Source of the DNA: Liopterus haemorrhoidalis
Lineage: Eukaryota > Arthropoda > Insecta > Coleoptera > Dytiscidae
Direction of reading: 5' to 3'
Length of the DNA stretch: 64,000 bases
Assembly: GCA_963971575.1 (NCBI GenBank)
Contig: OZ020625.1
Coordinates: forward strand, 13,183,646 to 13,247,645
Shown: positions 8,750 to 23,300 of the stretch, in pieces
Position numbering within the stretch: position 1 is the first letter of the stretch
Layout: each line of letters starts with the position of its first letter
The notes under the pieces: generated by a model
Database searches by the model: none
Seen by the model: the letters and a program-made list of their open reading frames with translations, nothing else
What the model was told of the DNA's origin: nothing
Program-made: the position numbers and the translations under genes

Positions 8750-8831
8750 TAACACAGTAGATAAGTAGGCATTCGTAGCGTTGTGCGTTTAGTCCTTTAT
8801 TTGTGATTTGCAAACTAGAGTTCGAATCCTG
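8750..8831 (+). repeat. tRNA-derived SINE-like head or tRNA pseudogene
   Basis: TAACACAGTAGATAAGTAGG (8750-8769) resembles an RNA polymerase III A box, and AGTTCGAATCCTG (8819-8831) is a near-perfect B box about 60 bases downstream. There are no pairing acceptor arms or a clear anticodon stem, so this is not a functional tRNA gene. It is most likely the promoter head of a tRNA-derived SINE whose body continues into 8832-9030. Confidence 0.45.
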
Positions 8832-8959
8832 TCAATTTTAATTACCGACCGCCAACATATATAAGGGAGGTATTGTGATCATACCGATTTTGACATTTCG
8901 CGATTTCAATGGATCTCCACGAATTGAGATCCCTACATAACGTTTTGACTATTTTTAGC

Positions 8960-9010
8960 ATGATGTCTGTCGGTCTGTCTGTTTGTCCGTCTGTCTGTCC
9001 GTCTGTCTGA
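8960..9010. repeat. CTGTCTGTC simple-repeat tract
   Basis: Imperfect repeats of TCTG/TCCG (GTCTGTCGGTCTGTCTGTTT and following) form a short microsatellite-like core, as in copy 1 at 8280-8300. The sequence around it (ACGTGTAGAGCAAATTCGGC, AGGATTTTTATGAAACTTC) is also typical of dispersed insect repeats. Confidence 0.6.
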
Positions 9011-9550
9011 GTACACGTGTAGAGCAAATTCGGCTGAAAGGATTTTTATGAAACTTCATATTTAAACTTCTGCTATCAATGGCACGAGTTGATCAACTTT
9101 TGGTAAAAATCGGTTGTCTAAAAATGGGAGTTTACTCGTGTCGATTTTAAGATTTTCCGAAAAGATTTATTGAACAAAAGTTGCTATAAAAGCAATAATT
9201 AATATATTTTATTTGAGACGTTTTTCGATAAAACGAAAAATTACGAATAATTTCTATAAAATTTTTCGATATTTTTTCCAAGTCTCAATTTTTTCATACT
9301 TATATGTAACGTTTGCATGGTCATGATAAATAATATCTCTGTTAGAAAATATTAGGCCAAGTTATTTCTACTCTACTGATAGAATGTAATTTATATAAGT
9401 ACTTTATGATAGCGGTCGGTCCTGTGGTGGCCACAGCAGATTTTTTTTCTGTTTTTTTTTTGCACTTTTATTTTGTTTAAATTATTTTGTCAAAATTCTA
9501 GTTATATTTTGGTAAATGTTCAGGATATTTTTGCAAAGTTTGTAGGTTAA
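9011..9550. other. AT-rich transition to the satellite array, no gene
   Basis: AT-rich sequence with no recognisable gene. The last 100 bases (about 9450-9550) show weak, patchy resemblance to satellite segments, so the array edge is probably eroded and not sharp. Confidence 0.5.
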
Positions 9551-10128
9551 AATCCGAAATATTTTTTTTTGTAAAAATTCGTGAGTTCTTATCAAAGGGG
9601 TCCCTCTTACGATTTTTCGATTTTTTGCCATTTTGAAGGGTTTTGTTTAATGATACATGCTTTTGTATAAGTTTGGTAATTTAGGCCCCAATTGTTTTCG
9701 ACTAAAATGGACTTGAGGAACTTAAAAATTTAAACCATAGATCCCTATCTTTTACCGTTATTGAGATATATATTTTTGAAAAATTGAATTTGATTACAAA
9801 AATTTCAAAATTTTTCAAATTTTTTTTTTGTTTAAATATGTTTTAAAATGTGCCTTTACCATATTTCAGACCTTAAAACTTCAAAAATTCGAACCGCAGT
9901 TCCCTATCTCTTTAAGTTTTTGAAATACATGTTCATATTTTTTTTGTTCATTTTTTTGAAAAAAAAAAGTTTTCCTAATACAGTCCAAACTAAGGCCGTT
10001 AGGTAATTTTGGGGTGAGGATTAATAAAAAAATATTTAAAAAAATCAAGAGGCCTTAGTTTTTGAGTTATAGTCAATTTTAGGTACTTTTTTCCGATTTA
10101 CTCAAAAACAGTTGGCCAAAATCCAAAA
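9551..10128. repeat. Diverged edge monomer of the satellite
   Basis: The first recognisable unit matches the consensus only loosely until about 9990. For example it has GGGGTCCCTCTTACG where the others have GGGGTACCCCTTACG, CCAATTGTTTTCGACTAAAA where the others have CCAATTTTTTCTAGACTAAA, and TTAGGCCCC where the others have TAAGGCCCC. Edge copies of tandem arrays escape homogenisation, so this marks the true left border. Confidence 0.75.
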
Positions 10129-13100
10129 TGAATCTTATTTTTGTGATCTACGGCCCAAAGTGTATCAATTTTGAAAAAAATCCGAAATATTTTTTTTGTA
10201 AAAATTCGCGATTTTTTTTCAAAGGGGTACCCCTTACGATTTTTTCGATATTTTGAAATTTTTAAGGGTTTTGTTTAATGTTACATCCTTTTTGTATAAG
10301 TTTGGTTATTAAGGCCCCAATTTTTTCTAGACTAAAATGGACATGAGGAACTCAAAAATTTAAACCAGAGGTCTTTATCTTTTACCGTTATTGAGATATA
10401 ATTTTTTGAAAAATTAAATTTTATTAAAAAAATTTCAAAATTTTACAAATTTTTTTTTTGTTTAGGATATGTTTTAAAATGTGCCTTTACCATATTTCAG
10501 ACCTAAGAACTTCAAAAATTCAAACCTCAGGTCCTTTTCTTTTTTAGTTTTTGAAATACATTAACATATTTTTTTTATTACTTTTTTTTCTGAAAAAAAA
10601 AAGTTTTCTTAAAACAGTCCAAAATATGGCCTTTAGGTAATTTTGGGGTGAAGATTAATAAAAAAATATTTTAAAAAATCAAGAGGCCTTAGTTTTTGAG
10701 TTATAGTTAATTTAAGGTACTTTTTTCCGCTTTACTCAAAAGCAGTTGGCCAAAATCCAAAATGAACCTTATTTTTGTGATCTACGGCCCAAATTGTATC
10801 AATTTTGAGAAAAATCCGAAATATTTTTTTGTAAAAATTCGCGATTTTTTTTCAAAGGGGTACCCTTACGATTTTTTCGATATTTTGACATTTTTAAGGG
10901 TTTTGTTTAATGATACATCCTTTTTGTATAAGTTTGGTTATTAAGGCCCCAATTTTTTCTAGACTAAAATGGACATGAGGAACTCAAAAATTTAAACCAG
11001 AGGTCCCTATCTTTTACCGTTATTGAGATATAATTTTTTGAAAAATTAAATTTTACAAAAATTTCAAAATTTTACAAAAATTTTTTTTGTTTAGGATATG
11101 TTTTTAAATGTGCCTTTACCATATTTCAGACCTTAGAACTTTAAAAATTCCAACCGCAGGTCCTTTTCTTTTTTAGTTTTTGAAATACATAAACATATTT
11201 TTTTTATTACTTTTTTTTCTGAAAAAAAAAACTTTTCTTAAAACAGTCCAAAATATGGCCTTTAGGTAATTTTGGGGTGAAGATTAATAAAAAAATATTT
11301 TAAAAAATCAAGAGGCCTTAGTTTTTGATTTATAGTTAATTTAAGGTACTTTTTTCCGCTTTACTCAAAAGCAGTTGGCCAAAATCCAAAATGAACCTTA
11401 TTTTTGTGATCTACGGCCCAAATTGTATCAATTTTGAGAAAAATCCGAAATATTTTTTTGTACAAAATCCCGATTTTTTTTCAAAGGGGTACCCTTTACG
11501 ATTTTTTCGATATTTTGACATTTTTAAGGGTTTTGTTTAATGATACATCCTTTTTGTATAAGTTTGGTTATTAAGGCCCCAATTTTTTCTAGACTAAAAT
11601 GGACATGAGGAACTCAAAAAATTAAACCAGAGGTCCCTATCTTTTACCATTATTGAGATATAATTTTTTGAAAAATTAAATTTTATTACAAAAATTTCAA
11701 AATTTTACAAAAATTTTTTTTGTTTAGGATATGTTTTAAAATGTGCCTTTACCATATTTCAGACCTTAGAATTTTAAAAATTCCAACCGCAGGTCCTTAT
11801 CTTTTTTAGTTTTTGAAATACATATACATATTTTTTTTATTTTTTTTTTCTGAAAAAAAAAAGTTTTCTTAAAACAGTCCAAAATATGGCCGTTAGGTAA
11901 TTTTGGGGTGAGGATTAATAAAAAATATTTAAAAAAATCAAGAGGCCTTAGTTTTTGAGTTATAGTCAATTTTAGGTACTTTTTTCCTATTTACTCAAAA
12001 ACAGTTGGTCAAAATCCAAAATGAACCTTATTTTTGTGATCTACGGCCCAAATTGTATCAATTTTGAGAAAAATCCGAAATATTTTTTTTGTAAAAATTC
12101 GCGATTTTTTTTTCAATGGGTACCCCTTACGATTTTTTCGATATTTTGAAATTTTTAAGGGTTTTGTTTAATGATACATCCTTTTTGTATAAGTTTGGTT
12201 ATTAAGGCCCCAATTTTTTTTAGACTTAAATGGACATGAGGAACTCAAAAATTTAAACCAGAGGTCCCTATGTTTTACCGTTATTGAGATATAATTTTTT
12301 GAAAAATTAAATTTTATTACAAAAATTTCAAAATTTTACAAAAATTTTTTTTGTTTAGGATATGTTTTAAAATGTGCCTTTACCATATTTCAGACCTTAG
12401 AACTTCAAAAATTCCAACCGCAGGTCCTTATCTTTTTTTATTTTTTGAAATACATATACATATTTTTTTTATTTTTTTTTTCTGAAATAAAAAAGTTTTC
12501 TTAAAACAGTCCAAAATATGGCCGTTAGGTAATTTTGGGGTGAGGATTAATAAAAAATATTTAAAAAAATCAAGAGGCCTTAGTTTTTGAGTTATAGTCA
12601 ATTTTAGGTACCTTTTTCCGATTTACTCAAAAACAGTTGGTCAAAATCCAAAATGAACCTTATTTTTGTGATCTACGGCCCAAATTGTATCAATTTTGAG
12701 AAAAATCCGAAATATTTTTTTTGTATAAATTGGCGATTTTTTTTCAAAGGCGTTTCCTCTTACGTTTCCTTTTACGATGTTTTCGATATTTTGCCATTTA
12801 TAATGGTTTTGTTTAATGATACATCCTTTTTGTATAAGTTTGGTATTAAGGCCCCAATTTTTTCTAGACTAAAATGGACATGAAGAACTCAAAAATTTAA
12901 ACCAGAGGTCCCTATCGTTTACCGTTATTGAGATATAATTTTTTGAAAAATTAAATTTTATTACAAAAATTTCAAAATTTAAACAAAATTTTTTTTGTTT
13001 AGGATATGTTTTTAAATGTGCCTTTACCATATTTTAGACCTTAGAATTTTAAAAATTCCAACCGCAGGTCCTTATCTTTTTTAGTTTTTAAAATACATAT

Positions 13101-16100
13101 ACATATTTTTTTTATTTATTTTTTTTCTGAAAAAAAAAGTTTTCTTAAAACAGTCCAAAATATGGCCTTAAGGTAATTTTGGGGTGAGGATTAATAAAAA
13201 AATATTTAAAAAAATCAAGAGGCCTTAGTTTTTGAGTTATAGTTAATTTAAGGTACTTTTTTCCGATTTACTCAAAAACAGTTGGCCAAAATCAAAAATG
13301 AACTTTATTTTTGTGTTCTACGGCCCAAACTGTATCAGTTTTGAGAAAAATCCGAAATATTTTTTTTGTAAAAATTCTCGATTTTTTTTCAAAGGGGTAC
13401 CCCTTACGATTTTTTCGATATTTTTCCATTTATAAGGGTTTTGTTTAATGATACATCCTTTTTGTATAAGTTTGGTTATTAAGGCCCCAATTTTTTCTAG
13501 ATTAAAATGGACATGAGGAACTCAAAAATTTAAACCAGAGGTCCCTATCTTTTACCGTTATTGAGATATAATTTTTTTTTTAATTATGTTTTATTACAAA
13601 AATTGTAAAATTTTACAAATTTTGTTTTGTTTAGGATATGTTTAAAAATGTGCCTTTACCATATTTCAGACCTAAGAACTTCAAAAATTCCAACCGCAGG
13701 TCCTTGTCTTTTTTAGTTTTTGAAATATATATACATATTTTTTTTATTTTTTTTTTCTGAAAAAAAAAAGTTTTCTTAATACAGTCCAAAATATTGCCGT
13801 TAGGTAATTTTGGGGTGAGAATTAATAAAAAAATATTTAAAAAAATCAAGAGGCCTTAGTTTTTGAGTTATAGTCAATTTTAGGTACTTTTTTCCGATTT
13901 ACTCAAAAACAGTTGGCCAAAATCCAAAATGAACCTTATTTTTGTGATCTACGGCCCAAACTGTATCAATTTTGAGAAAAATCCGAAATATTTTTTTTGT
14001 AAAAATTCGCGATTTTTTTTCAAAGGGGTACCCCTTACGATTTTTTCGATATTTTGACATTTTTAAGGGTTTTGTTTAATGATACATCCTTTTTGTATAA
14101 GTTTGGTTATTAAGGCCCCAATTTTTTCTAGACTAAAATGGACATGAGGAACTCAAAAATTTAAGCCAGAGGTCCTTATTTTTTATCGTTATTGAGATAT
14201 AATTTTTTGAAAAATTAAATATTATTACAAAAATTTCAAAATTTTACAAAATTTTTTTTTGTTTAGGATATGTTATAAAATGTGCCTTTACCATATTTCA
14301 GACCTTAGAACTTCAAAAATTCCAACCCCAGGTCCTTATCTTTTTTAATTTTTATAAAACATATACATAATTTTTTTATTTTTTTTTTCTGAAAAAAAAA
14401 AGTTTTCTTAATACAGTCCAAAATATGGCCTTTAGGTGATTTTGGGGTGAGGATTAATAAAAAAATATTTAAAAAAATCAAGAGGCCTTAGTTTTTGGGT
14501 TATAGTTAATTTAAGGTACTTTTTTCCGCTTTACTCAAAAACAGTTGGCAAAATCCAAAATGAACCTTATTTTTGTGATCTACGGCCCAAATTGTATCAA
14601 TTTTGAGAAAAATCCGAAATATTTTTTTTGTAAAAATTCGCGATTTTTTTTCAAAGTACCCCTTACGATTTTTTCGATATTTTGCCATTATAAGGGTTTT
14701 GTTTAATGATACATCCTTTTTGTATAAGTTTGGTTATTAAGGCCTCAATTTTTTCTAGACTAAAATGGACATGAGGAACTCCAAAATTTAAACCAGAGGT
14801 GCCTATCTTTTACCGTTATTGAGATACAATTTTTCGAAAAATTAAATTTTATTACAAAAATTTTTTTTGTTTAGGGTATGTTTTAAAATGTGCCTTTACC
14901 GTATTTCAGACCTTAGAATTTCAAAAATTCCAACCGCAGGTCCTTATCTTTTTTAGTTTTTGAAATACATATACATATTTTTTTTATTTTTTTTTTTCTG
15001 AAAGAAAAGAGTTTTCTTAAAACAGTCCAAAATATGGCCGTTAGGTAATTTTGGGGTGAGGATTAATAAAAAAATATTTAAAAAAATCAAGAGACCTTAG
15101 TTTTTGAGTTATAGTCAATTTTTGGTACTTTTTTCCGATTTACTCAAAAACAGTTGGCCAAAATCCAAAATGAACTTTATTTTTGTGTTCTACGGCCCAA
15201 ACTGTATCAGTTTTGAGAAAACTCCGAAATATTTTTTTTGTAAAAATTCTCGATTTTTTTTCAAAGGGTACCCCTTACGATTTTTTTGATATTTTGCCAT
15301 TTATAAGGGTTTTGTTTAATGATACATCCTTTTTGTATAAGTTTGGTTATTAAGGCCCAATTTTTTCTAGACTAAAATGGACATGAGGAACTCAAAAATT
15401 TAAACCAGAGGTCCCTATCTTTTACCGTTATTGAGATATAATTTTTTTTTTAATTATGTTTTATTACAAAAATTGTAAAATTTTACAAATTTTTTTTTGT
15501 TAAGGATATGTTTAAAAATGTGCCTTTACCATATTTCAGACCTAAGAACTTCAAAAATTCCAACCGCAGGTCCTTGTCTTTTTTAGTTTTTGAAATATAT
15601 ATACATATTTTTTTTATTTTTTTTTTCTGAAAAAAAAAAGTTTTCTTAATACAGTCCAAAATATTGCCGTTAGGTAATTTTGGGGTGAGAATTAATAAAA
15701 AAATATTTAAAAAAATCAAGAGGCCTTAGTTTTTGAGTTATATTCAATTTTATGTACTTTTTTCCGATTTACTCAAAAACAGTTGGCCAAAATCCAAAAT
15801 GAACCTTATTTTTGTGATCTACGGCCCAAACTGTATCAAATTTGAGAAAAATCCGAAATATTTTTTTTGTAAAAATTCGCGATTTTTTTTCAAAGGGGTA
15901 CCCCTTACGATTTTTTCGATATTTTGCCATTTATAATGGTTTTGTTTAATGATACATCCTTTTTGTATAAGTTTGGTTATTAAGGCCCCAAGTTTTTCTA
16001 GACTAAAATGGACATGAGGAACTCAAAAATTTAAACCACAGGTCCCTATCTTTTACCGTTATTGAGATATACTTTTTTGAAAAATTATTTTATTACAAAA

Positions 16101-17300
16101 ATTTCAAAATTTTACAAAAATTTTTTTTGTTTAGGATATGTTTTAAAGAGTACCTTTACCATATTTCAGACCTTAGAACTTCAAAAATTCCAACCGCAGG
16201 TCCTTAACTTTTTTAGTTTTTGAAATACATATACATATTTTTTTTATTTTTTTTTTTTCTGAAAAAAAAAAGTTTTCTTAAAACAGTCCAAAATATGGCC
16301 GTTAGGTAATTTTGGGGTGAGGATTAATAAAAAATATTTAAAAAAATCAAGAGGCCTTAGTTTTTGAGATATAGTCAATTTTAGGTACTTTTTTCCGATT
16401 TACTCAAAAACAGTTGGCCAAAATCCAAAATGAATCTTATTTTTGTGATCTACGGCCCAAAGTGTATCAATTTTGAAAAAAATCCGAAATATTTTTTTTG
16501 TAAAAATTCGCGATTTTTTTTCAAAGGGGTACCCCTTACGATTTTTTCGATATTTTGAAATTTTTAAGGGTTTTGTTTAATGTTACATCCTTTTTGTATA
16601 AGTTTGGTTATTAAGGCCCCAATTTTTTCTAGACTAAAATGGACATGAGGAACTCAAAAATTTAAACCAGAGGTCTTTATTTTTTACCGTTATTGAGATA
16701 TAATTTTTTGAAAAATTAAATTTTATTACAAAAATTTCAAAATTTTACAAAAATTTTTTTGTTTAGGATATGTTTTAAAATGTGCCTTTACCATATTTCA
16801 GACCTAAGAACTTCAAAAATTCCAACCTCAGGTCCTTTTCTTTTTTAGTTTTTGAAATACATAAACATATTTTTTTTATTACTTTTTTTTCTGAAAAAAA
16901 AAAAGTTTTCTTAAAACAGTCCAAAATATGGCCTTTAGGTAATTTTGGGGTGAAGATTAATAAAAAAATATTTTAAAAAATCAAGAGGCCTTAGTTTTTG
17001 AGTTATAGTTAATTTAAGGAACTTTTTTCCGCTTTACTCAAAAGCAGTTGGCCAAAATCCAAAATGAACCTTATTTTTGTGATCTACGGCCCAAATTGTA
17101 TCAATTTTGAGAAAAATCCGAAATATTTTTTTGTAAAAATTCGCGATTTTTTTTCAAAGGGGTACCCTTTACGATTTTTTCGATATTTTGACATTTTTAA
17201 GGGTTTTGTTTAATGATACATCCTTTTTGTATAAGTTTGGTTATTAAGGCCCCAATTTTTTCTAGACTAAAATGGACATGAGGAACTCAAAAATTTAAAC
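10128..17300. repeat. Left outer zone of the satellite (heterogeneous monomers)
   Basis: Eleven to twelve monomers that do not form an obvious near-identical higher-order repeat. They include variants rarely or never seen further in: TCAATGGGTACC with TTTAGACTTAAATGG (monomer at 12021), CAAAGTACCCCTTACG with TTTTTGGGTTATAG (monomer at 14560) and CAATTTTTGGTAC (monomer at 15170). The same variants reappear in the right outer zone after 57 kb. Confidence 0.7.
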
Positions 17301-20300
17301 CAGAGGTCCCTATCTTTTACCGTTATTGAGATATAATTTTTTGAAAAATTAAATTTTATTACAAAAATTTCAAAATTTTACAAAAATTTTTTTTGTTTAG
17401 GATATGTTTTAAAATGTGCCTTTACCATATTTCAGACCTTAGAACTTCAAAAATTCCAACCGCAGGTCCTTATCTTTTTTAGTTTTTGAAATACATATAC
17501 ATATTTTTTTTATTTATTTTTTTTCTGAAAAAAAAAGTTTTCTTAAAACAGTCCAAAATATGGCCTTAAGGTAATTTTGGGGTGAGGATTAATAAAAAAA
17601 TATTTAAAAAAATCAAGAGGCCTTAGTTTTTGAGTTATAGTCAATTTTAGGTACTTTTTTCCGATTTACTCAAAAACAGTTGGCCAAAATCCAAAATGAA
17701 TCTTATTTTTGTGATCTACGGCCCAAAGTGTATCAATTTTGAAAAAAATCCGAAATATTTTTTTTGTAAAAATTCGCGATTTTTTTTCAAAGGGGTACCC
17801 CTTACGATTTTTTCGATATTTTGCCATTTATAAGGGTTTTGTTTAATGATACATCCTTTTTGTATAAGTGTGGTTATTAAGGCCCCAATTTTTTCTAGAC
17901 TAAAATGGACATAAGGAACTCAAAAATTTAAACCAAAGGTCCTTATCTTTTACCGTTATTGAGATATAATTTTTTGAAAAATTAAATTTTATTACAAAAA
18001 TTTCAAAATTTTACAAAATTTTTTTTTGTGTAGGATATGTTTTAAAATGTGCCTTTACCATATTTCAGACCTTAGAATTTCAAAAATTCCAACCGCAGGT
18101 CCTTATCTTTTTTTATTTTTTGAAATACATATACATATTTTTTTTATTTTTTTTTTTCTGAAATAAAAAAGTTTTCTTAAAACAGTCCAAAATATGGCCG
18201 TTAGGTAATTTTGGGGTGAGGATTAATAAAAAATATTTAAAAAAATCAAGAGGCCTTAGTTTTTGAGTTATAGTCAATTTTAGGTACTTTTTTCCGATTT
18301 ACTCAAAAACAGTTGGTCAAAATCCAAAATGAACATTATTTTTGTGATCTACGGCCCAAATTGTATCAATTTTGAGAAAAATCCGAAATATTTTTTTTGT
18401 ATAAATTCGCGATTTTTTTTCAAAGGGGTTTCCTCTTACGTTTCCTTTTACGATGTTTTCGATATTTTGCCATTTATAATGGTTTTGTTTAATGATACAT
18501 CCTTTTTGTAGAAGTTTGGTATTAAGGCCCCAATTTTTTCTAGACTAAAATGGACATGAAGAACTCAAAAATTTAAACCAGAGGTCCCTATCGTTTACCG
18601 TTATTGAGATATAATTTTTTGAAAAATTAAATTTTATTACAAAAATTTCAAAATTAAAAAAAAAATTTTTTTGTTTAGGATATGTGTTTAAATGTGCCTT
18701 TACCATATTTCAGACCTTAGAATTTTGAAAATTCCAACCGCAAGTCCTTATCTTTTTTAGTTTTTGAAATGCATTTACATATTTTTTTGTATTTTTTTTT
18801 TCTGAAAAAAAAAAGTTTTCTTAAAACAGGCCAAAATATGGCCGTTAGGTAATTTTGGGGTGAGGATTAATAAAAAAATATTAAAAAAAATCAAGAGGCC
18901 TTAGTTTTTGAGTTATAGTCAATTTTAGGTACTTTTTTCCGATTTACTCAAGAACAGTTGGCCAAAATCAAAAATGAACTTTATTTTTGTGTTCTACGGC
19001 CCAAACTGTATCAGTTTTGAGAAAAATCCGAAATATTTTTTTTGTAAAAATTCTCGATTTTTTTTCAAAGGGGTACCCCTTACGATTTTTTCGATATTTT
19101 GCCATTTATAAGGGTTTTGTTTAATGATACATCCTTTTTGTATAAGTTTGGTTATTAAGGCCCCAATTTTTTCTTGACTAAAATGGACATGAGGAACTCA
19201 AAAATTTAAACCAGAGGTCCCTATCTTTTACCGTTATTGAGATATAATTTTTTTTTTAATTATGTTTTATTACAAAAATTGTAAAATTTTACAAATTTTT
19301 TTTTGTTTAGGATTAGTTTAAAAATGTGCCTTTACCATATTTCAGACCTAAGAACTTCAAAAATTCCAACCGCAGGTCCTTGTCTTTTTTAGTTTTTGAA
19401 ATATATATACAAATTTTTTTTATTTTTTTTTTCTGAAAAAAAAAAGTTTTCTTAATACAGTCCAAAATATTGCCGTTAGGTAATTTTGGGGTAAGAATTA
19501 ATAAAAAATTATTTAAAAAAATCAAGAGGCCTTAGTTTTTGAGTTATAGTCAATTTTAGGTACTTTTTTCCGATTTACTCAAAAACAGTTGGCCAAAATC
19601 CAAAATGAACCTTATTTTTGTGATCTACGGCCCAAACTGTATCAAATTTGAGAAAAATCCGAAATATTTTTTTTGTAAAAATTCGCGATTTTTTTTTCAA
19701 AGGGGTACCCCTTACGATTTTTTCGATATTTTGCCATTTATAATGGTTTTGTTTAATGATAGATCCTTTTTGTATAAGTTTGGTTATTAAGGCCCCAATT
19801 TTTTCTAGACTAAAATGGACATGAGGAACTCAAAAATTTAAACCAGAGGTCCCTATCTTTTACCGTTATTGAGATATAATTTTTTGAAAAATTAAATTTT
19901 ATTACAAAAATTTCAAAATTTTACAAAAATTTTTTTTGTTTAGGATATGTTTTAAAATGTACCTTTACCATATTTCAGACCTTAGAACTTCAAATATTCC
20001 AACCGCAGGTCCTTATCTTTTTTAGTTTTTGAAATACATATACATATTTTTTTTATTTTTTTTTTCTGAAAAGTTTTCTTAAAACAGTCCAAAATATGGC
20101 CGTTAGGTAATTTTGGGGTGAGGATTAATAAAAAATATTTAAAAAAATCAAGAGGCCTTAGTTTTTGAGTTATAGTCAATTTTAGGTACTTTTTTCCGGT
20201 TTACTCAAAAACAGTTGGCCAAAATCCAAAATGAATCTTATTTTTGTGATCTACGGCCCAAAGTGTATCAATTTTGAAAAAAATCCGAAATATTTTTTTT

Positions 20301-23300
20301 GTAAAAATTCGCGATTTTTTTTCAAAGGGGTACCCCTTACGATTTTTTCGATATTTTGACATTTTTAAGGGTTTTGTTTAATGTTACATCCTTTTTGTAT
20401 AAGTTTGGTTATTAAGGCCCCAATTTTTTCTAGACTAAAATGGACATGAGGAACTCAAAAATTTAAACCAGAGGTCTTTATCTTTTACCGTTATTGAGAT
20501 ATAATTTTTTGAAAAATTAAATTTTATTACAAAAATTTCAAAATTTTACAAAATTTTTTTTTGTTTAGGATATGTTTTAAAATGTGCCTTTACCATATTT
20601 CAGACCTAAGAACTTCAAAAATTCCAAACTCAGGTCCTTTTCTTTTTTAGTTTTTGAAATACATAAACATTTTTTTTTATTACATTTTTTTCTGAAAAAA
20701 AAAAAGTTTTCTTAAAACAGTCCAAAATATGGCCTTTAGGTAATTTTGGGGTGAAGATTAATAAAAAAATATTTTAAAAAATCAAGAGGCCTTAGTTTTT
20801 GAGTTATAGTTAATTTAAGGTACTTTTTTCCGCTTTACTCAAAAGCAGTTGGCCAAAATCCAAAATGTACCTTATTTTAGTGATCTACGGCCCAAATTGT
20901 ATCAATTTTGAGAAAAATCCGAAATATTTTTTTGTAAAAATTCGCGTTTTTTTTCAAAGGGGTACCCTTTACGATTTTTGCGATATTTTGACATTTTTAA
21001 GGGTTTTGTTTAATGATACATCCTTTTTGTATAAGTTTGGTTATTAAGGCCCCAATTTTTTCTAGACTAAAATGGACATGAGGAACTCAAAAATTTAAAC
21101 CAGAGGTCTTTATCTTTTACCGTTATTGAGATATAATTTTTTGAAAATTAAATTTTATTACAAAAATTTCAAAATTTTACAAAATTTTTTTTTGTTTAGG
21201 ATATGTTTTAAAATGTGCCTTTACCATATTTCAGACCTAAGAACTTCAAAAATTCCAACCTCAGGTCCTTTTCTTTTTTAGTTTTTGAAATACATAAACA
21301 TTTTTTTTTATTACTTTTTTTTCTGAAAAAAAAAAGTTTTCTTAAAACAGTCCAAAATATGGCCTTTAGGTAATTTTGGGGTGAAGATTAATAAAAACAT
21401 ATTTTAAAAAATCAAGAGGCCTTAGTTTTTGAGTTATAGTTAATTTAAGGTACTTTTTTCCGCTTTACTCAAAAGCAGTTGGCCAAAATCCAAAATGAAC
21501 CTTATTTTAGTGATCTACGGCCCAAATTGTATCAATTTTGAGAAAAATCCGAAATATTTTTTTGTAAAAATTCGCGTTTTTTTTCAAAGGGGTACCCTTT
21601 ACGATTTTTTCGATATTTTGACATTTTTAAGGGTTTTGTTTAATGATACATCCTTTTTGTATAAGTTTGGTTAGTAAGGCCCCAATTTTTTCTAGACTAA
21701 AATGGACATGAGGAACTCAAAAATTTAAACCAGAGGTCCCTATCTTTTACCGTTATTGAGATATAATTTTTTGAAAAATTAAATTTTATTACAAAAATTT
21801 CAAAATTTTACAAAATTTTTTTTTGTTTAGGATATGTTTTTAAATGTGCCTTTACCATATTTCAGACCTAAGAACTTCAAAAATTCCAACCGCAGGTCCT
21901 TGTCTTTTTTAGTTTTTGAAATATATATACATATTTTTTTTTCTGAAAAAAAAACAGTTTTCTTAATACAGTCCAAAATATTGCCGTTAGGTAATTTTGG
22001 GGTGAGAATTAATAAAAAAATATTTAAAAAAATCAAGAGGCCTTAGTTTTTGAGTTATAGTCAATTTTAGGTACTTTTTTCCGATTTACTCAAAAACAGT
22101 TGGCCAAAATCCAAAATGAACCTTATTTTTGTGATCTACGGCCCAAACTGTATCAAATTTGAGAAAAATCCGAAATATTTTTTTTGTAAAAATTCGCGAT
22201 TTTTTTTTCAAAGGGGTACCCCTTACGATTTTTTCGATATTTTGCCATTTATAATGGTTTTGTTTAATGATACATCCTTTTTGTATAAGTTTGGTTATTA
22301 AGGCCCCAATTTTTTCTAGACTAAAATGGACATGAGGAACTCAAAAATTTAAACCAGAGGTCCCTATCTTTTACCGTTATTGAGATATAATTTTTTGAAA
22401 AATTAAATATTATTACAAAAATTTCAAAATTTTACAAAAATTTTTTTTGTTTAGGATATGTTTTAAAATGTACCTTTACCATATTTCAGACCTTAGAACT
22501 TCAAAAATTCCAACCGCAGGTCCTTATCTTTTTTAGTTTTTGAAATACATATACATATTTTTTTTATTTTTTTTTTCTGAAAAAAAAAAGTTTTCTTAAA
22601 ACAGTCCAAAATATGGCCGTTAGGTAATTTTGGGGTGAGGATTAATAAAAAATATTTAAAAAAATCAAGAGGCCTTAGTTTTTGAGTTATAGTCAATTTT
22701 AGGTACTTTTTTCCGATTTACTCAAAAACAGTTGGCCAAAATCCAAAATGAACCTTATTTTTGTGATCCACGGCCCAAACTGTATCAAATTTGAGAAAAA
22801 TCCGAAATATTTTTTTTGTAAAAATTCGCGATTTTTTTTTCAAAGGGGTACCCCTTACGATTTTTTCGATATTTTGCCATTTATAATGGTTTTGTTTAAT
22901 GATACATCCTTTTTGTATAAGTTTGGTTATTAAGGCCCCAATTTTTTCTAGACTAAAATGGACATGAGGAACTCAAAAATTTAAACAAGAGGTCCCTATC
23001 TTTTACCGTTATTGAGATATAATTTTTTGAAAATTAAATTTTATTACAAAAATTTCAAAATTTTACAAAAATTTTTTTTGTTTAGGATATGTTTTAAAAT
23101 GTACCTTTACCATATTTCAGACCTTAGAACTTCATAAATTCCAACCGCAGGTCCTTATCTTTTTTAGTTTTTGAAATACATATACATATTTTTTTTATTT
23201 TTTTTTTTCTGAAAAAAAAAAGTTTTCTTAAAACAGTCCAAAATATGGCCGTTAGGTAATTTTGGGGTGAGGATTAATAAAAAATATTTAAAAAAATCAA

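Noticed and set aside
8750..8831. Functional tRNA gene
   Set aside because: A- and B-box-like sequences exist, but there is no acceptor stem pairing and no clear anticodon arm; a SINE head or tRNA pseudogene fits better.
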